64,000 bases of DNA from a bacterium. GTDB taxonomy: Bacteria; Vulcanimicrobiota; Vulcanimicrobiia; Vulcanimicrobiales; SCRA01. Position numbers and translations under genes: made by a program. A model generated the notes under the pieces. The model did not search any database, was not told where the DNA came from, and saw only the letters and a program-made list of their open reading frames with translations. The stretch is from NCBI GenBank assembly GCA_004298675.1, contig SCRI01000086.1:62001-126000 (forward strand), in the 5' to 3' direction. Shown here one piece after another: positions 21,922 through 30,464 of the stretch (its first letter is position 1; each line of letters begins with the position of its first letter).

Positions 21922-23163
21922 GTGGAGACGCTTTCGTCCGCCACTACTGCGGGGTTGGCACCCGCGAGCACCGAGCAGATCGTGGAGTTGGACCGCAACT
22001 GTGTGGTGCAGACGTACCGCCGGCTGCCGGTGCTGTTCGTGCGCGGCGAGGGCTGCGAGCTGGTGGACGCCGAGGGACGCCGCTACGTGGACTTCGTGGC
22101 CGGCATTGCCGTCTGCGCGCTGGGCCACGCGCATCCAGCTGTAACCGCGGCCATCGCGGCCCAGGCCGCGACGCTCGTGCACGCCAGCAATCTCTACTAC
22201 ACCGTGCCGAGTACTCAGTTAGCGGCGCAACTAGTTCGCCGTTCAGGTTTGGCGCGCGCATTCTTCTGTAATAGCGGCACGGAGGCCAACGAAGCCGCTA
22301 TCAAGCTGGCGCGCAAGCACGCCTACCGCAAGGGCGAGCCGGGCCGCACGACCATCATCACGATGCAGGGCGCCTTTCACGGGCGTACGTTCGGCGCATT
22401 GGCGGCCACGCCCAATCCGAAGTACCAGGAGGGCTTCGCGCCGCTGCCGGGCGGTTTCGCCAGCATCGAGTTCGGCAACGTCGCGCAGGCGCGCGCGACG
22501 ATCGGCGCCGATACGGCGGCGGTCTTGGTGGAGCCGGTCCAGGGCGAATCGGGGATCCACCCCGCCGATCCCGCCTACCTTGGCGCATTGCGAGAACTGT
22601 GCGATCAACGCGGGGTGCTGTTGATTTTCGATGAAGTGCAGTGCGGCCTAGGCCGGATCGGCACGCCGTTTGCCTTCCAGCACTTCGGCGTCGTACCCGA
22701 CGCGGTGACGTTGGCCAAAGGGTTGGCCAACGGTTTGCCGATTGGCGCGCTGGTGGTGGGCGAAAAGGCGGCGCAATCGCTGCAGCCGGGCGATCACGGC
22801 ACCACCTTCGGCGGTAATCCCGTGGCCTGCGCGGCGGCGCTGGCACACCTCGCGGTCTCCGAACGCGACGACGTGCCCGGCAACGCGCGCCGCGTGGGTG
22901 CGGTGCTGCACGAGGAGTTGGAGCGCCTCGCCGCCGCATACCCCGCGCTCCTGGGCGAAGTGCGTGGAATCGGGATGATGCAGGGCGTGCAGGTGAAGGA
23001 GCCCGCGAAGGCCCGTGCGATCGTGGAGGCGGCGCTGGAAGAGCGGGTCGTGGCCAACGACGCGGGCGGCAACACGCTGCGTTTCGTGCCGCCGCTGATC
23101 ATGACGGCGGAGCAGGTCCGCGAGGGGATCCGCCGTCTGGAGCGCGCCCTGGCCCGCATGTAG
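21922..23163 (+). CDS. argD: acetylornithine aminotransferase
   Basis: Class III aminotransferase, FCNSGTEANEAAIKLARKHA, LLIFDEVQCGLGRIGTPFAFQHFGVVPDAVTLAKGLANGLPIGAL. Confidence 0.93.
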   Translation: METLSSATTAGLAPASTEQIVELDRNCVVQTYRRLPVLFVRGEGCELVDAEGRRYVDFVAGIAVCALGHAHPAVTAAIAAQAATLVHASNLYYTVPSTQLAAQLVRRSGLARAFFCNSGTEANEAAIKLARKHAYRKGEPGRTTIITMQGAFHGRTFGALAATPNPKYQEGFAPLPGGFASIEFGNVAQARATIGADTAAVLVEPVQGESGIHPADPAYLGALRELCDQRGVLLIFDEVQCGLGRIGTPFAFQHFGVVPDAVTLAKGLANGLPIGALVVGEKAAQSLQPGDHGTTFGGNPVACAAALAHLAVSERDDVPGNARRVGAVLHEELERLAAAYPALLGEVRGIGMMQGVQVKEPAKARAIVEAALEERVVANDAGGNTLRFVPPLIMTAEQVREGIRRLERALARM

Positions 23164-23173
23164 CAGGCGCCGT

Positions 23174-23230
23174 GACTGTGCAAAGTTATTTGCAGAGTCA
23201 CTTGATCTAGCAAATATTCCGTGCTAGAGT
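23174..23230 (+). promoter_or_regulatory. RpiR-gene promoter/operator region
   Basis: 26-bp inverted repeat GACTgTGCAAAGTTATTTGCAgAGTC (23174-23199), second IR CTAGCA/TGCTAG (23207-23227), TTGATC-17-TAGAGT ending 6 nt before ATG. Confidence 0.55.
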
Positions 23231-23236
23231 GGCCGC

Positions 23237-24166
23237 ATGGCAAAGCGCCGTGCCGGCCCGAAGAGCTATGCGGACCTGGCGGAACTCCTACAGCGTGATT
23301 TCGAAGGGCTCACGCCAAGCCACCAGCGTGTTGCGCGCCTGATTCTCACAGAGCCGGCCAACTGCGCGTTCATGACGGTCTCGGAGTTGGCGGATGCGGC
23401 CGGGGTGGATGCCTCCACCGTCTCCCGCTTCGCGATGCAGCAGGGCCTGGGAGGGTTTCCGGCGCTCGCGCGTCTGTGCCAGGAGCGGCTGCGCGCGGAC
23501 GCCCAGCTCCTGCAGCGCTTTGACAGCCTCCCCTATCGTACGTCGCCCGGCTCCAGCCTCTTTACGGACGTGGTTGCCAACGATCAGCGCAACATCGCGC
23601 AGACCTTCGCGCACGCGCAGGCCAGCGGCGACTGGGCCGCAACCGTGTCGACGCTCGCCAAGGCTCGGCACGTCTACGTCGTGGGCATGCGCGTCTGCCA
23701 CAGTCCCGCGTATCTGCTTGCCTATCTCTTGTCGATGCTGCGTGCCGGCGTCGTATTCGCCAGTGCCGAGGCCGGACGGCTTCCAGACTTGCTGCGCCGC
23801 CTCGCTCCCGAGGATGCCGTGGTCGTGGTCTCGATCCACCCCTACTCGCGGGATGCGGTGGCGACGTTCCGTTTCGCGCAGCGGCGGGGCGCCGTCACGA
23901 TCTCGTTGACGGATAATGCCGCCTCGCCGCTGGCGCGAGGGGCAGCGTTCGTCTATTGCGTCGAGACCGCGGGCGTCTCCATCATGCGCTCGGTGACGGC
24001 GTTCGTGAGCTTGGCGGAGACGTTGGCGTCCGCGGTGGCATTGCGGCTGGGAAAGGCCGCGCGCACCGAGCTTTCGGCGCAGGAGGAGATGCTGCGCGAG
24101 TTCGGCGCCTACGAGACGCATTCCGAGGATGCCGGCACGTATTTCAAGCTCGCCGTTGACGAGTAG
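23237..24166 (+). CDS. RpiR/MurR-family regulator (HTH_6 + SIS domain)
   Basis: LTPSHQRVARLILTEPANCAFMTVSELADAAGVDASTVSRFAMQQGLGGFP; SIS region ARHVYVVGMRVCHSPAYLLAYLLS. Confidence 0.93.
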   Translation: MAKRRAGPKSYADLAELLQRDFEGLTPSHQRVARLILTEPANCAFMTVSELADAAGVDASTVSRFAMQQGLGGFPALARLCQERLRADAQLLQRFDSLPYRTSPGSSLFTDVVANDQRNIAQTFAHAQASGDWAATVSTLAKARHVYVVGMRVCHSPAYLLAYLLSMLRAGVVFASAEAGRLPDLLRRLAPEDAVVVVSIHPYSRDAVATFRFAQRRGAVTISLTDNAASPLARGAAFVYCVETAGVSIMRSVTAFVSLAETLASAVALRLGKAARTELSAQEEMLREFGAYETHSEDAGTYFKLAVDE

Positions 24167-24185
24167 TCTAGGAAAGGAGCGAGGC

Positions 24186-24713
24186 ATGGCACGGGTCCCC
24201 TACGTGGATCCAGAGCGCGCAACGGACGAGCGCGTCGGTCAGCTCTACCGTGAGATCGCGCAGTTGCGGGGCTCTGTGCTCAACCTGTACCGGGCCTTGG
24301 CCAATCAGCCGGAGGCGCTGCGCTCGTTCATGGTGATGTCGCGCCACGTCCGCGACGAGTCGAGTCTGCCCGGGGATCTGCGGGAGCTGGGGATTCTCGC
24401 CGTGGCGCATACCCTGGACGTTCCCTACGAACGTATGCACCACGAGCCGGCCGCGCGCCGCGCGGGCGTGAGCGAGGAGCAGATTGCGGCGCTGCCGCGC
24501 TGGCGCGAGAGCGGCGCGTTTGATCCGGCGCAGCGCGCCGTGTTGGCTTACGCGGAGAGCGTCGCGCGCCACCATGCGGTGGATGCGGCGACATTCGACG
24601 CGCTGCGCGAGCACTTGTCGCGCGAGCAGCTCGTCGACCTCGCCGTGACCATCGCCTGGTATCACTTTTGTGCCGCGCTCATTGGACCATTGGAGATCGA
24701 CCTGGAACGATGA
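24186..24713 (+). CDS. carboxymuconolactone decarboxylase family protein
   Basis: LYRALANQPEALRSFMVMSRHVRDESSLPGDLRELGILAVAHTLDVPYERMHHEPAARRAGVSEEQIAAL. Confidence 0.85.
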   Translation: MARVPYVDPERATDERVGQLYREIAQLRGSVLNLYRALANQPEALRSFMVMSRHVRDESSLPGDLRELGILAVAHTLDVPYERMHHEPAARRAGVSEEQIAALPRWRESGAFDPAQRAVLAYAESVARHHAVDAATFDALREHLSREQLVDLAVTIAWYHFCAALIGPLEIDLER

Positions 24714-26050
24714 CCAACGTATTCTACCGGGATGTTGCCAAGCGCTACCCTAAGGCGGTGCGCGGCAACGGGGTCTACCTGTACGATGCCGACGGAAAGC
24801 GTTACCTAGACGGCAGTGCCGGCGCCTTGGTGGCGGCGGTTGGGCATGGCCGCCGGGAGATCGCCGACGCCGCCGCGGCGGCGATCTCCACGCTTGGCTT
24901 CGCGCACACGTCGCAGTTCACGACCGAGGCGCAGGAGCAGCTCGCTGCGCGAGTCGCGGCCATGGCTCCGCAGGGTCTCGAGCACGTCTACCTCGTCTCG
25001 GGTGGCTCCGAAGCCAACGAGACGGCACTCAAAATGGCCTACCAGTACCACCAGCGGCGCGGGCAGCGCGCGAAAGAGATCGTGATCTCACGCAGCCCCA
25101 GCTATCATGGCAACACACTGGGGGCGCTCTCAGCCTCAGGCCACCGCTCGCGGCGCGCTGCGATGGCGCCGCTGGCGGACGCGTGGGTACAAGTGCCGGC
25201 GCCCGCGTGCGCGGAGCATGGCTGCCGCTACGTGCCGTCTTGCAGCGCTTGCGGCGCAGGCTGGGCCGATGCCGTCGAACAGGCCATCCTACGAGCCGGT
25301 CCACAGCGCGTGAGCGCGTTCATCGCCGAACCGGTCACGGGCTCGTCATGCGCGGCCTACGTGGCACCGGAGCCTTTCTTTGCGCGCATGCGCCAAATCT
25401 GCGACCGTCACGACGTGCTCTTCATCGCCGACGAGGTCATGTGCGGCATGGCACGCACCGGCACCAATTTCGCGATCGAGCAGCACGGTGTCGCACCCGA
25501 CATTCTGACGACGGCCAAGGGCCTGGGCGCGGGCTACGTGCCGCTCGGAGCCGCGATCGTCTCGCACGGCGTCTACGAGGCCTTCAGTACGACGCGGACC
25601 TTCACGCATGGTTTTACCTACTGCGGATCGTCGATTGCCGCGGCCATCGGCAATGCCGTTCTGTCCATCTTCGAGCGCGAATCATTATGCGAGCGCGCCC
25701 GACAGCACGGTATCTACCTGCGCCATGGTCTCGAGCAGTTGGCGCGCAGCCATCCCTTGATCGGTGAGGTTCGCGGCGTAGGACTGATGCAGGGGCTCGA
25801 ATTGGTGGCGGATCGCGAGCATGCGGTCTCCTTCGATCCCAGCGTGAAGATCACGGCGCGAGCGGTTGAGATTGCGTTTGCGCACGGTCTCATTCTCTAC
25901 CCCGCGGGCACGGGCGCAACCGAGCGCCATCGCGACCAACTCTTGATCGGCCCACCGCTCTCGATCGAGCGCGCGGAGATCGATGAACTTCTCTCCTTAC
26001 TCGATGCCGCGCTCAGCACGCTGGAGGCTGACGTGTCCAGCGCGCGCTGA
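24710..26050 (+). CDS. class III PLP-dependent aminotransferase
   Basis: VSGGSEANETALKMAYQYHQRRGQ, LFIADEVMCGMARTGTNFAIEQHGVAPDILTTAKGLGAGYVPLGA; ATGA overlap with upstream gene. Confidence 0.93.
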   Translation: MTNVFYRDVAKRYPKAVRGNGVYLYDADGKRYLDGSAGALVAAVGHGRREIADAAAAAISTLGFAHTSQFTTEAQEQLAARVAAMAPQGLEHVYLVSGGSEANETALKMAYQYHQRRGQRAKEIVISRSPSYHGNTLGALSASGHRSRRAAMAPLADAWVQVPAPACAEHGCRYVPSCSACGAGWADAVEQAILRAGPQRVSAFIAEPVTGSSCAAYVAPEPFFARMRQICDRHDVLFIADEVMCGMARTGTNFAIEQHGVAPDILTTAKGLGAGYVPLGAAIVSHGVYEAFSTTRTFTHGFTYCGSSIAAAIGNAVLSIFERESLCERARQHGIYLRHGLEQLARSHPLIGEVRGVGLMQGLELVADREHAVSFDPSVKITARAVEIAFAHGLILYPAGTGATERHRDQLLIGPPLSIERAEIDELLSLLDAALSTLEADVSSAR

Positions 26051-26087
26051 CTTCACAGCGTCTTCCATACCTAGGAGGTACACGAGC

Positions 26088-27314
26088 ATGTCCGGGACTT
26101 CACGCTCTCGTGCCGTGCGAACGGCCCTGGCGTTCCTCTGCGCAATCGTCCTCAGCGGTCTTTCGATGCCGGCGCCGGCAGCGGCCGCCGATCAAACCAT
26201 CAAGATCGGCTTGGACTTCTCCGTCTCCGGGGCCGATGCCGCGGACGACCAGCCGCCGCAGTTCGGCGCGATGCTGGCCATCGACGAGGCTAACAAGACC
26301 GCACCCAAGGGATTCCGCTTCGAGGCCATGGCGCTCGACGACGCCGTGGCTGGAATCCACAATCCACAGCAGGGCGCGACCAACATTCGCGCGCTGATCG
26401 CCGACCCCGCCGTCCTCGCGGTCGTGGGGCCGGGCTTCTCCAACGTTTCGGCGGCAACGATCCCACTGACCAACCCGGTGGGCTTGGTGCAAATCACGAC
26501 CCAAGCAACAAATCCCACGCTCACCAAGACGACCAAGTACCGGACCGCCTACCCAGACCGGCCGAATTACTTCCGCGTGTGCGCGACGGACGATCTTCAA
26601 GGCCGTGCCGACGCGGAGCTCGCGAAGAGTCTGCACCTCGAGCGCGTCTACATCATCGACGACAATGAGACCTACGGCCGTGGTCTCGCGGAAGTCTTCG
26701 AAAAGAAGTTCCGTGAGCTCGGCGGTACGGTGCTCGGCCACGACCACATCACCGCTCAGCAGCAAGACTTCAAGGCGCTGCTTACCAAGATCGCATCGAT
26801 GTCACCACAGGCGATCTTCTTCGGTGGTACTACCTCCACGGGGGGTGGATTGATCCGGCAGCAGATGCCTAGCGCCGGTCTCGATCCCGAGCATGTGGCG
26901 TACCTGGGCGGCGATGGCCTCAATAGCAAGGAGTTCGTGAAGCTGGCGGGCGCCGCGGCGAATAACATCTACTACACGGTGGCATCGCCGCACCTCGCCG
27001 ATACGCCGGCTGTCCGGTCGTTCACTGCCACCTACCGCGAGCACTATCATAGCGATCTCGGAGCCTACTCGGCCAACGGATACGTGGCGGCACAGACGGT
27101 GATCGCCGCGATCGAGAGCGCCATCAAGAAGAACCATGGCGCCATGCCGACGCGCGTTCAAGTACTCGACGCGATGCGGCAGACCAAGATGGAGACGTTG
27201 ATCGGGCCGGTGAGTTTCGACAAGAACGGCGATACCACCAATCCGATCTTCTCCGTGATGCATGTCAAGGACGGTAAGCAGCTCTACATGAGCCAGATCA
27301 CCATCAAAGACTGA
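26088..27314 (+). CDS. branched-chain amino acid-type ABC substrate-binding protein
   Basis: Signal peptide, IKIGLDFSVSGADAADDQPPQFGAMLAIDEAN, VVGPGFSNVSAATIPL; AGGAGGT upstream. Confidence 0.9.
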   Translation: MSGTSRSRAVRTALAFLCAIVLSGLSMPAPAAAADQTIKIGLDFSVSGADAADDQPPQFGAMLAIDEANKTAPKGFRFEAMALDDAVAGIHNPQQGATNIRALIADPAVLAVVGPGFSNVSAATIPLTNPVGLVQITTQATNPTLTKTTKYRTAYPDRPNYFRVCATDDLQGRADAELAKSLHLERVYIIDDNETYGRGLAEVFEKKFRELGGTVLGHDHITAQQQDFKALLTKIASMSPQAIFFGGTTSTGGGLIRQQMPSAGLDPEHVAYLGGDGLNSKEFVKLAGAAANNIYYTVASPHLADTPAVRSFTATYREHYHSDLGAYSANGYVAAQTVIAAIESAIKKNHGAMPTRVQVLDAMRQTKMETLIGPVSFDKNGDTTNPIFSVMHVKDGKQLYMSQITIKD

Positions 27315-27338
27315 CGCTATCCCGTGTAGATCGTGGAA

Positions 27339-27373
27339 GAAGAGGCGTTCGAACTGCATCGAACGCCTCTTTC
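27339..27373. terminator. intrinsic terminator between convergent genes
   Basis: 11-bp stem agaggcgttcg (27341-27351)/cgaacgcctct (27360-27370). Confidence 0.75.
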
Positions 27374-27383
27374 GTGCACCGGA

Positions 27384-27776
27384 TTAGCGCTTCGTCAAGG
27401 TATGGTAAATACTCTGAGGCTCGTGTCGATGGCCAAACCCTCGCAGCTCGATTGAACCTTCGCCCAGCACTCGATAGACGAGGCGCAGATCCGCTCGTTG
27501 ATTGCGCCGTACGCAAGACTGGAATTTGGAGCGCTTCCAGCCCGTGTGTGCGTGCTGAAAATCCGTACCGCGGCCAGGCTCCCGCGTCACCAGGAGCACC
27601 TCCTTTGCGACGGCATCGATGGCGGCGATGTATGCATCGTCCTGGTCATAGGCGAGACGCAGGTTCGCGATGTCGTCGGAGATGTGTTCTGGGTTCGCGA
27701 CAATGTCGAGTTTCGCGATCATCGCGAGAAACCCGCTTACTGCGTCGCGGACACTCCTCTTGGAAGGCGTGCTCAG
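27384..27776 (-). CDS. putative toxin of a type II toxin-antitoxin-like pair (RelE/ParE-like C-terminus), CTG start proposed
   Basis: Frame continues from antitoxin stop (CTGA overlap), GGAG 6 nt before CTG; RNQRADLRLVYRVLGEGSIELRGFGHRHEPQSIYHTLTKR resembles RelE-like toxin C-termini. Confidence 0.55.
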   Translation of the reverse strand: MSTPSKRSVRDAVSGFLAMIAKLDIVANPEHISDDIANLRLAYDQDDAYIAAIDAVAKEVLLVTREPGRGTDFQHAHTGWKRSKFQSCVRRNQRADLRLVYRVLGEGSIELRGFGHRHEPQSIYHTLTKR

Positions 27777-28102
27777 AGAAGGCTCCGCTGCTTCAGGCGC
27801 TTCGAAACAGCTGCACTGAGCTCTCGGCCTTGCAGTAACGGCGCACCTTCCCGCTCCTCGATGATGCGGCTGGCGACTTCGTCTTCCAGTGCTTCTAGTT
27901 GCGCTTCGAGCCGTTCTTGTGACGCTGCGATGGCGCGCCAACGCTCCGGCGAAACGAGGACCCCAACAACACCCGACTCTCCACGGCCGCGCCGCTCGAC
28001 GCGGAGTTGCTTAAAGCGGCCGAGTCGCTTTCGCCAGGTCTCTTCGTGCCGCATCTCGGAGACCGAGATCGCGGCGTCCATCTCGAACTTGAGGTCCTTC
28101 AT
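27773..28102 (-). CDS. putative antitoxin
   Basis: 109 aa, charged helical C-terminus, directly upstream of and coupled to the toxin frame: MKDLKFEMDAAISVSEMRHEETWRKRLGRFKQLRVERR... Confidence 0.6.
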   Translation of the reverse strand: MKDLKFEMDAAISVSEMRHEETWRKRLGRFKQLRVERRGRGESGVVGVLVSPERWRAIAASQERLEAQLEALEDEVASRIIEEREGAPLLQGRELSAAVSKRLKQRSLL

Positions 28103-28125
28103 GGTTTGCCCCCTCGGCTAGCGTA

Positions 28126-28164
28126 CTGTATGGGCTATGGATTGTCAATCTATAGCCCATACAG
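28126..28164 (-). promoter_or_regulatory. 39-bp palindromic operator with embedded TTGACA -35 upstream of TA-like pair
   Basis: CTGTATGGGCTAT-A-GATTG-A-CAATC-C-ATAGCCCATACAG (minus strand): 18 of 19 arm positions pair. Confidence 0.75.
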
Positions 28165-28173
28165 GGATGTCCC

Positions 28174-28878
28174 CTAATGGAGTAGCGTCGTGGCGCGAGC
28201 GGCGTCGGCCACGCCGCTCAGGCCATGGTGGAAGTAGATGAAGACGCCCTCGTCCGCGTGGAAGAGGCGTTGGAGTTGGGCGTGAACCGCGCGCAGCGCC
28301 GCCTCCGTATAGGGCTCGTCGGCGCCGGCGGGGCCGCGAAAGCGCACGTAACCGAAGCTGGCCGTGCGTACCGCTTGCGCCGCGGCTTCTGTGTAGTCGC
28401 TCGTGACGAGGGCGATGCCGTGCTCCTGAAGCAGCGCGAGGGCATCGCCCTGGAACCATGAAGCGTGGCGAAACTCGAAGGCATAGCGATTACCGGACGG
28501 CAGCGCGTCGAGATAGGCGTGAAGCCACGCGTCGTCGCGCTTGCGTGTGGGCGGGAACTGGAAGAGGAACGGCCCCAAGCGGTCGCCGAGGGCTTCAAGC
28601 CGGGCTATGAACCGCTCGACCTCGACGAGGCTCGGTGCATCGCGCCGGTGCGTGAGGCGCTGCGAAGCTTTGACGGAGAAGAGGAAGCCTGGCGGAGCCG
28701 CGTTGCGCCAGGTCGCGATCGCCGGAGCGCTCGGCATGCGGTAGAACGCCGCGTTCAGCTCCACCGTCGTGAAGCGCTGGGCGTAGTATTCGAGCCATTG
28801 CTTCTGTGGAAGATCGCGCGGGTAGAAGTGGTCGCGCCACTCCGGAAAGCTCCACCCGCTGGTCCCAATGTGTAGCAT
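28174..28878 (-). CDS. DUF72 family protein
   Basis: MLHIGTSGWSFPEWRDHFYPRDLPQKQWLEYYAQRFTTVELNAAFYRMPSAPAIATWRNAAPPGFLFSVKASQRLTH. Confidence 0.93.
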   Translation of the reverse strand: MLHIGTSGWSFPEWRDHFYPRDLPQKQWLEYYAQRFTTVELNAAFYRMPSAPAIATWRNAAPPGFLFSVKASQRLTHRRDAPSLVEVERFIARLEALGDRLGPFLFQFPPTRKRDDAWLHAYLDALPSGNRYAFEFRHASWFQGDALALLQEHGIALVTSDYTEAAAQAVRTASFGYVRFRGPAGADEPYTEAALRAVHAQLQRLFHADEGVFIYFHHGLSGVADAARATTLLH

Positions 28879-28977
28879 GGCAACCCCCCGCCGTCTTCGC
28901 TCATTCCCGACTGAACGCTCTGCGCGTGCGCTTCGAGGACGGCACGACTTGGGCATCTGCCATAGCCCGGCAGGCGG

Positions 28978-29697
28978 TTACGCGTGTGATCCCAGATATG
29001 CTTCCACGACGGCGGGCTGGTGCAGCAGCTCGCTGCCCGTTCCCGAGAGCGTGATGCGACCGCGCTCCAGCACGTAGGCGCGGTCGGCCAGCGCCAGCGC
29101 CTTGCGCGCGTTCTGCTCTACCAGCAGCACGGCGGTACCGGTTGCTCGCACCTCTGCAATGATGGAGAAGATGGCATCGACGAGCTTGGGCGCCAAGCCC
29201 ATCGAGGGTTCGTCCAACAGCAGCAGCCGCGGACGGGCCAGGAGCCCGCGCGCGATCGCCAGCATCTGCTGCTCGCCTCCGGAGAGCGAGCCTGCCGGCA
29301 GCACGCGGCGCTCGCCCAGCACGGGGAAGCGCTCGTACATCGAGTCGATGGCGGCCCGGCGCTCGGCCGCCGGCGTGCGTGCCGCACCGAGTTGAAGATT
29401 CTCCTCGATCGACATCTGCGCCAGAATTAGCCGCCCTTCTGGCACTTGGATCAGCCCGCGTGCCACGATCGCGTGCGGGCGCAAGCCGGAGAGGCGCTTA
29501 CCGTCGAGCACGGCGCTGCCGGAGCGCGTGCGCACGAGGCCGCTAAGCGTCAGGAGAAAGGTCGTCTTCCCCGCCCCGTTGGCGCCGACGATCGACACGA
29601 GCTCGCCTTCACGCACCTCCAGCGAGATGCCGTGCAGCACCTCGATGCGGCCGTAGCCCGAGTGGATACCGTCCACGTGCAGCAACGCAGCGCTCAC
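28978..29697 (-). CDS. branched-chain amino acid ABC transporter ATP-binding protein (LivF type)
   Basis: GANGAGKTT, LSGGEQQMLAIARGLLARPRLLLLDEPSMGLAPKLV. Confidence 0.94.
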   Translation of the reverse strand: MSAALLHVDGIHSGYGRIEVLHGISLEVREGELVSIVGANGAGKTTFLLTLSGLVRTRSGSAVLDGKRLSGLRPHAIVARGLIQVPEGRLILAQMSIEENLQLGAARTPAAERRAAIDSMYERFPVLGERRVLPAGSLSGGEQQMLAIARGLLARPRLLLLDEPSMGLAPKLVDAIFSIIAEVRATGTAVLLVEQNARKALALADRAYVLERGRITLSGTGSELLHQPAVVEAYLGSHA

Positions 29698-30464
29698 GGC
29701 AGCGCCTCCGATCCCAGGTAGGCCTCGACGACGGCGGGGTCGCGCGAGACTTCGGCTGGAGTTCCGGTGGCGATGAGCTCGCCGAAGTTCAGCACGGCGA
29801 CCTGGTCGCAGGTGCCCATCACCAGCGGCATGTCGTGCTCCACCAGCATCACCGCGACGTCTTCCTTGGCGATCGAGCGAATCAGCGCTTGCAGGTTAGC
29901 GGTCTCCGCAGGGTTCATCCCCGCGGCTGGCTCGTCCAGCAGCAGCACGCGCGGCCGCATCGCCAACGCCCGCGCGATCTCGAGCCGGCGCTGCGAACCG
30001 TAGGGCATGACGCTGGCCACCGTGTCCCACTCGTCGCGCGGCACGCCCACACGATGGAGCAGATAGCGCGCGTGCTCCTGCAGCTCGATGCGTGCGCGGC
30101 GTACCGACGGGAGGAAGACGAAGGCGCCCAAATCCGGATCGTGGCGGATGCGAGTGGCGCCGACCACGACGTTGTCGATGGCGGTCATGCGGGGAAACAG
30201 ACGAATGTTCTGGTACGTCCGCGCCACGCCCACGCGGGCGATTTGGTACTGGCGGCGCCCCGAGAGCGGCATGTCGTCGAGCGTCACGCTGCCGGTAGTC
30301 GGCGCAACCACACCCGTGGTCACGTTGATCAGCGTGGTCTTGCCCGCACCGTTTGGTCCGATGAGGCCCACCACGTGGCCGCTCTGCACGTCGAAGGAGA
30401 CGCCGTGCAGCGCGTGCACGCCGCCGAAGTTGACGCCGACGTCGCGATAGTGGAGGACGCTCAT
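29694..30464 (-). CDS. branched-chain amino acid ABC transporter ATP-binding protein (LivG type)
   Basis: GPNGAGKTTLINVTTGVVAPTTG, LEIARALAMRPRVLLLDEPAAGMNPAET. Confidence 0.94.
   Translation of the reverse strand: MSVLHYRDVGVNFGGVHALHGVSFDVQSGHVVGLIGPNGAGKTTLINVTTGVVAPTTGSVTLDDMPLSGRRQYQIARVGVARTYQNIRLFPRMTAIDNVVVGATRIRHDPDLGAFVFLPSVRRARIELQEHARYLLHRVGVPRDEWDTVASVMPYGSQRRLEIARALAMRPRVLLLDEPAAGMNPAETANLQALIRSIAKEDVAVMLVEHDMPLVMGTCDQVAVLNFGELIATGTPAEVSRDPAVVEAYLGSEALP

Noticed and set aside
20686-22182. 498-aa minus-strand ORF opposite argJ
   Set aside because: His/Arg/Gly-rich antisense frame without recognisable motifs; argJ is unambiguous.
25195-25260. Cys-rich insert CAEHGCRYVPSCSACG in the class III aminotransferase as a novel metal site
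   Set aside because: Similar Cys-containing loops occur in this aminotransferase subfamily; not distinctive enough.
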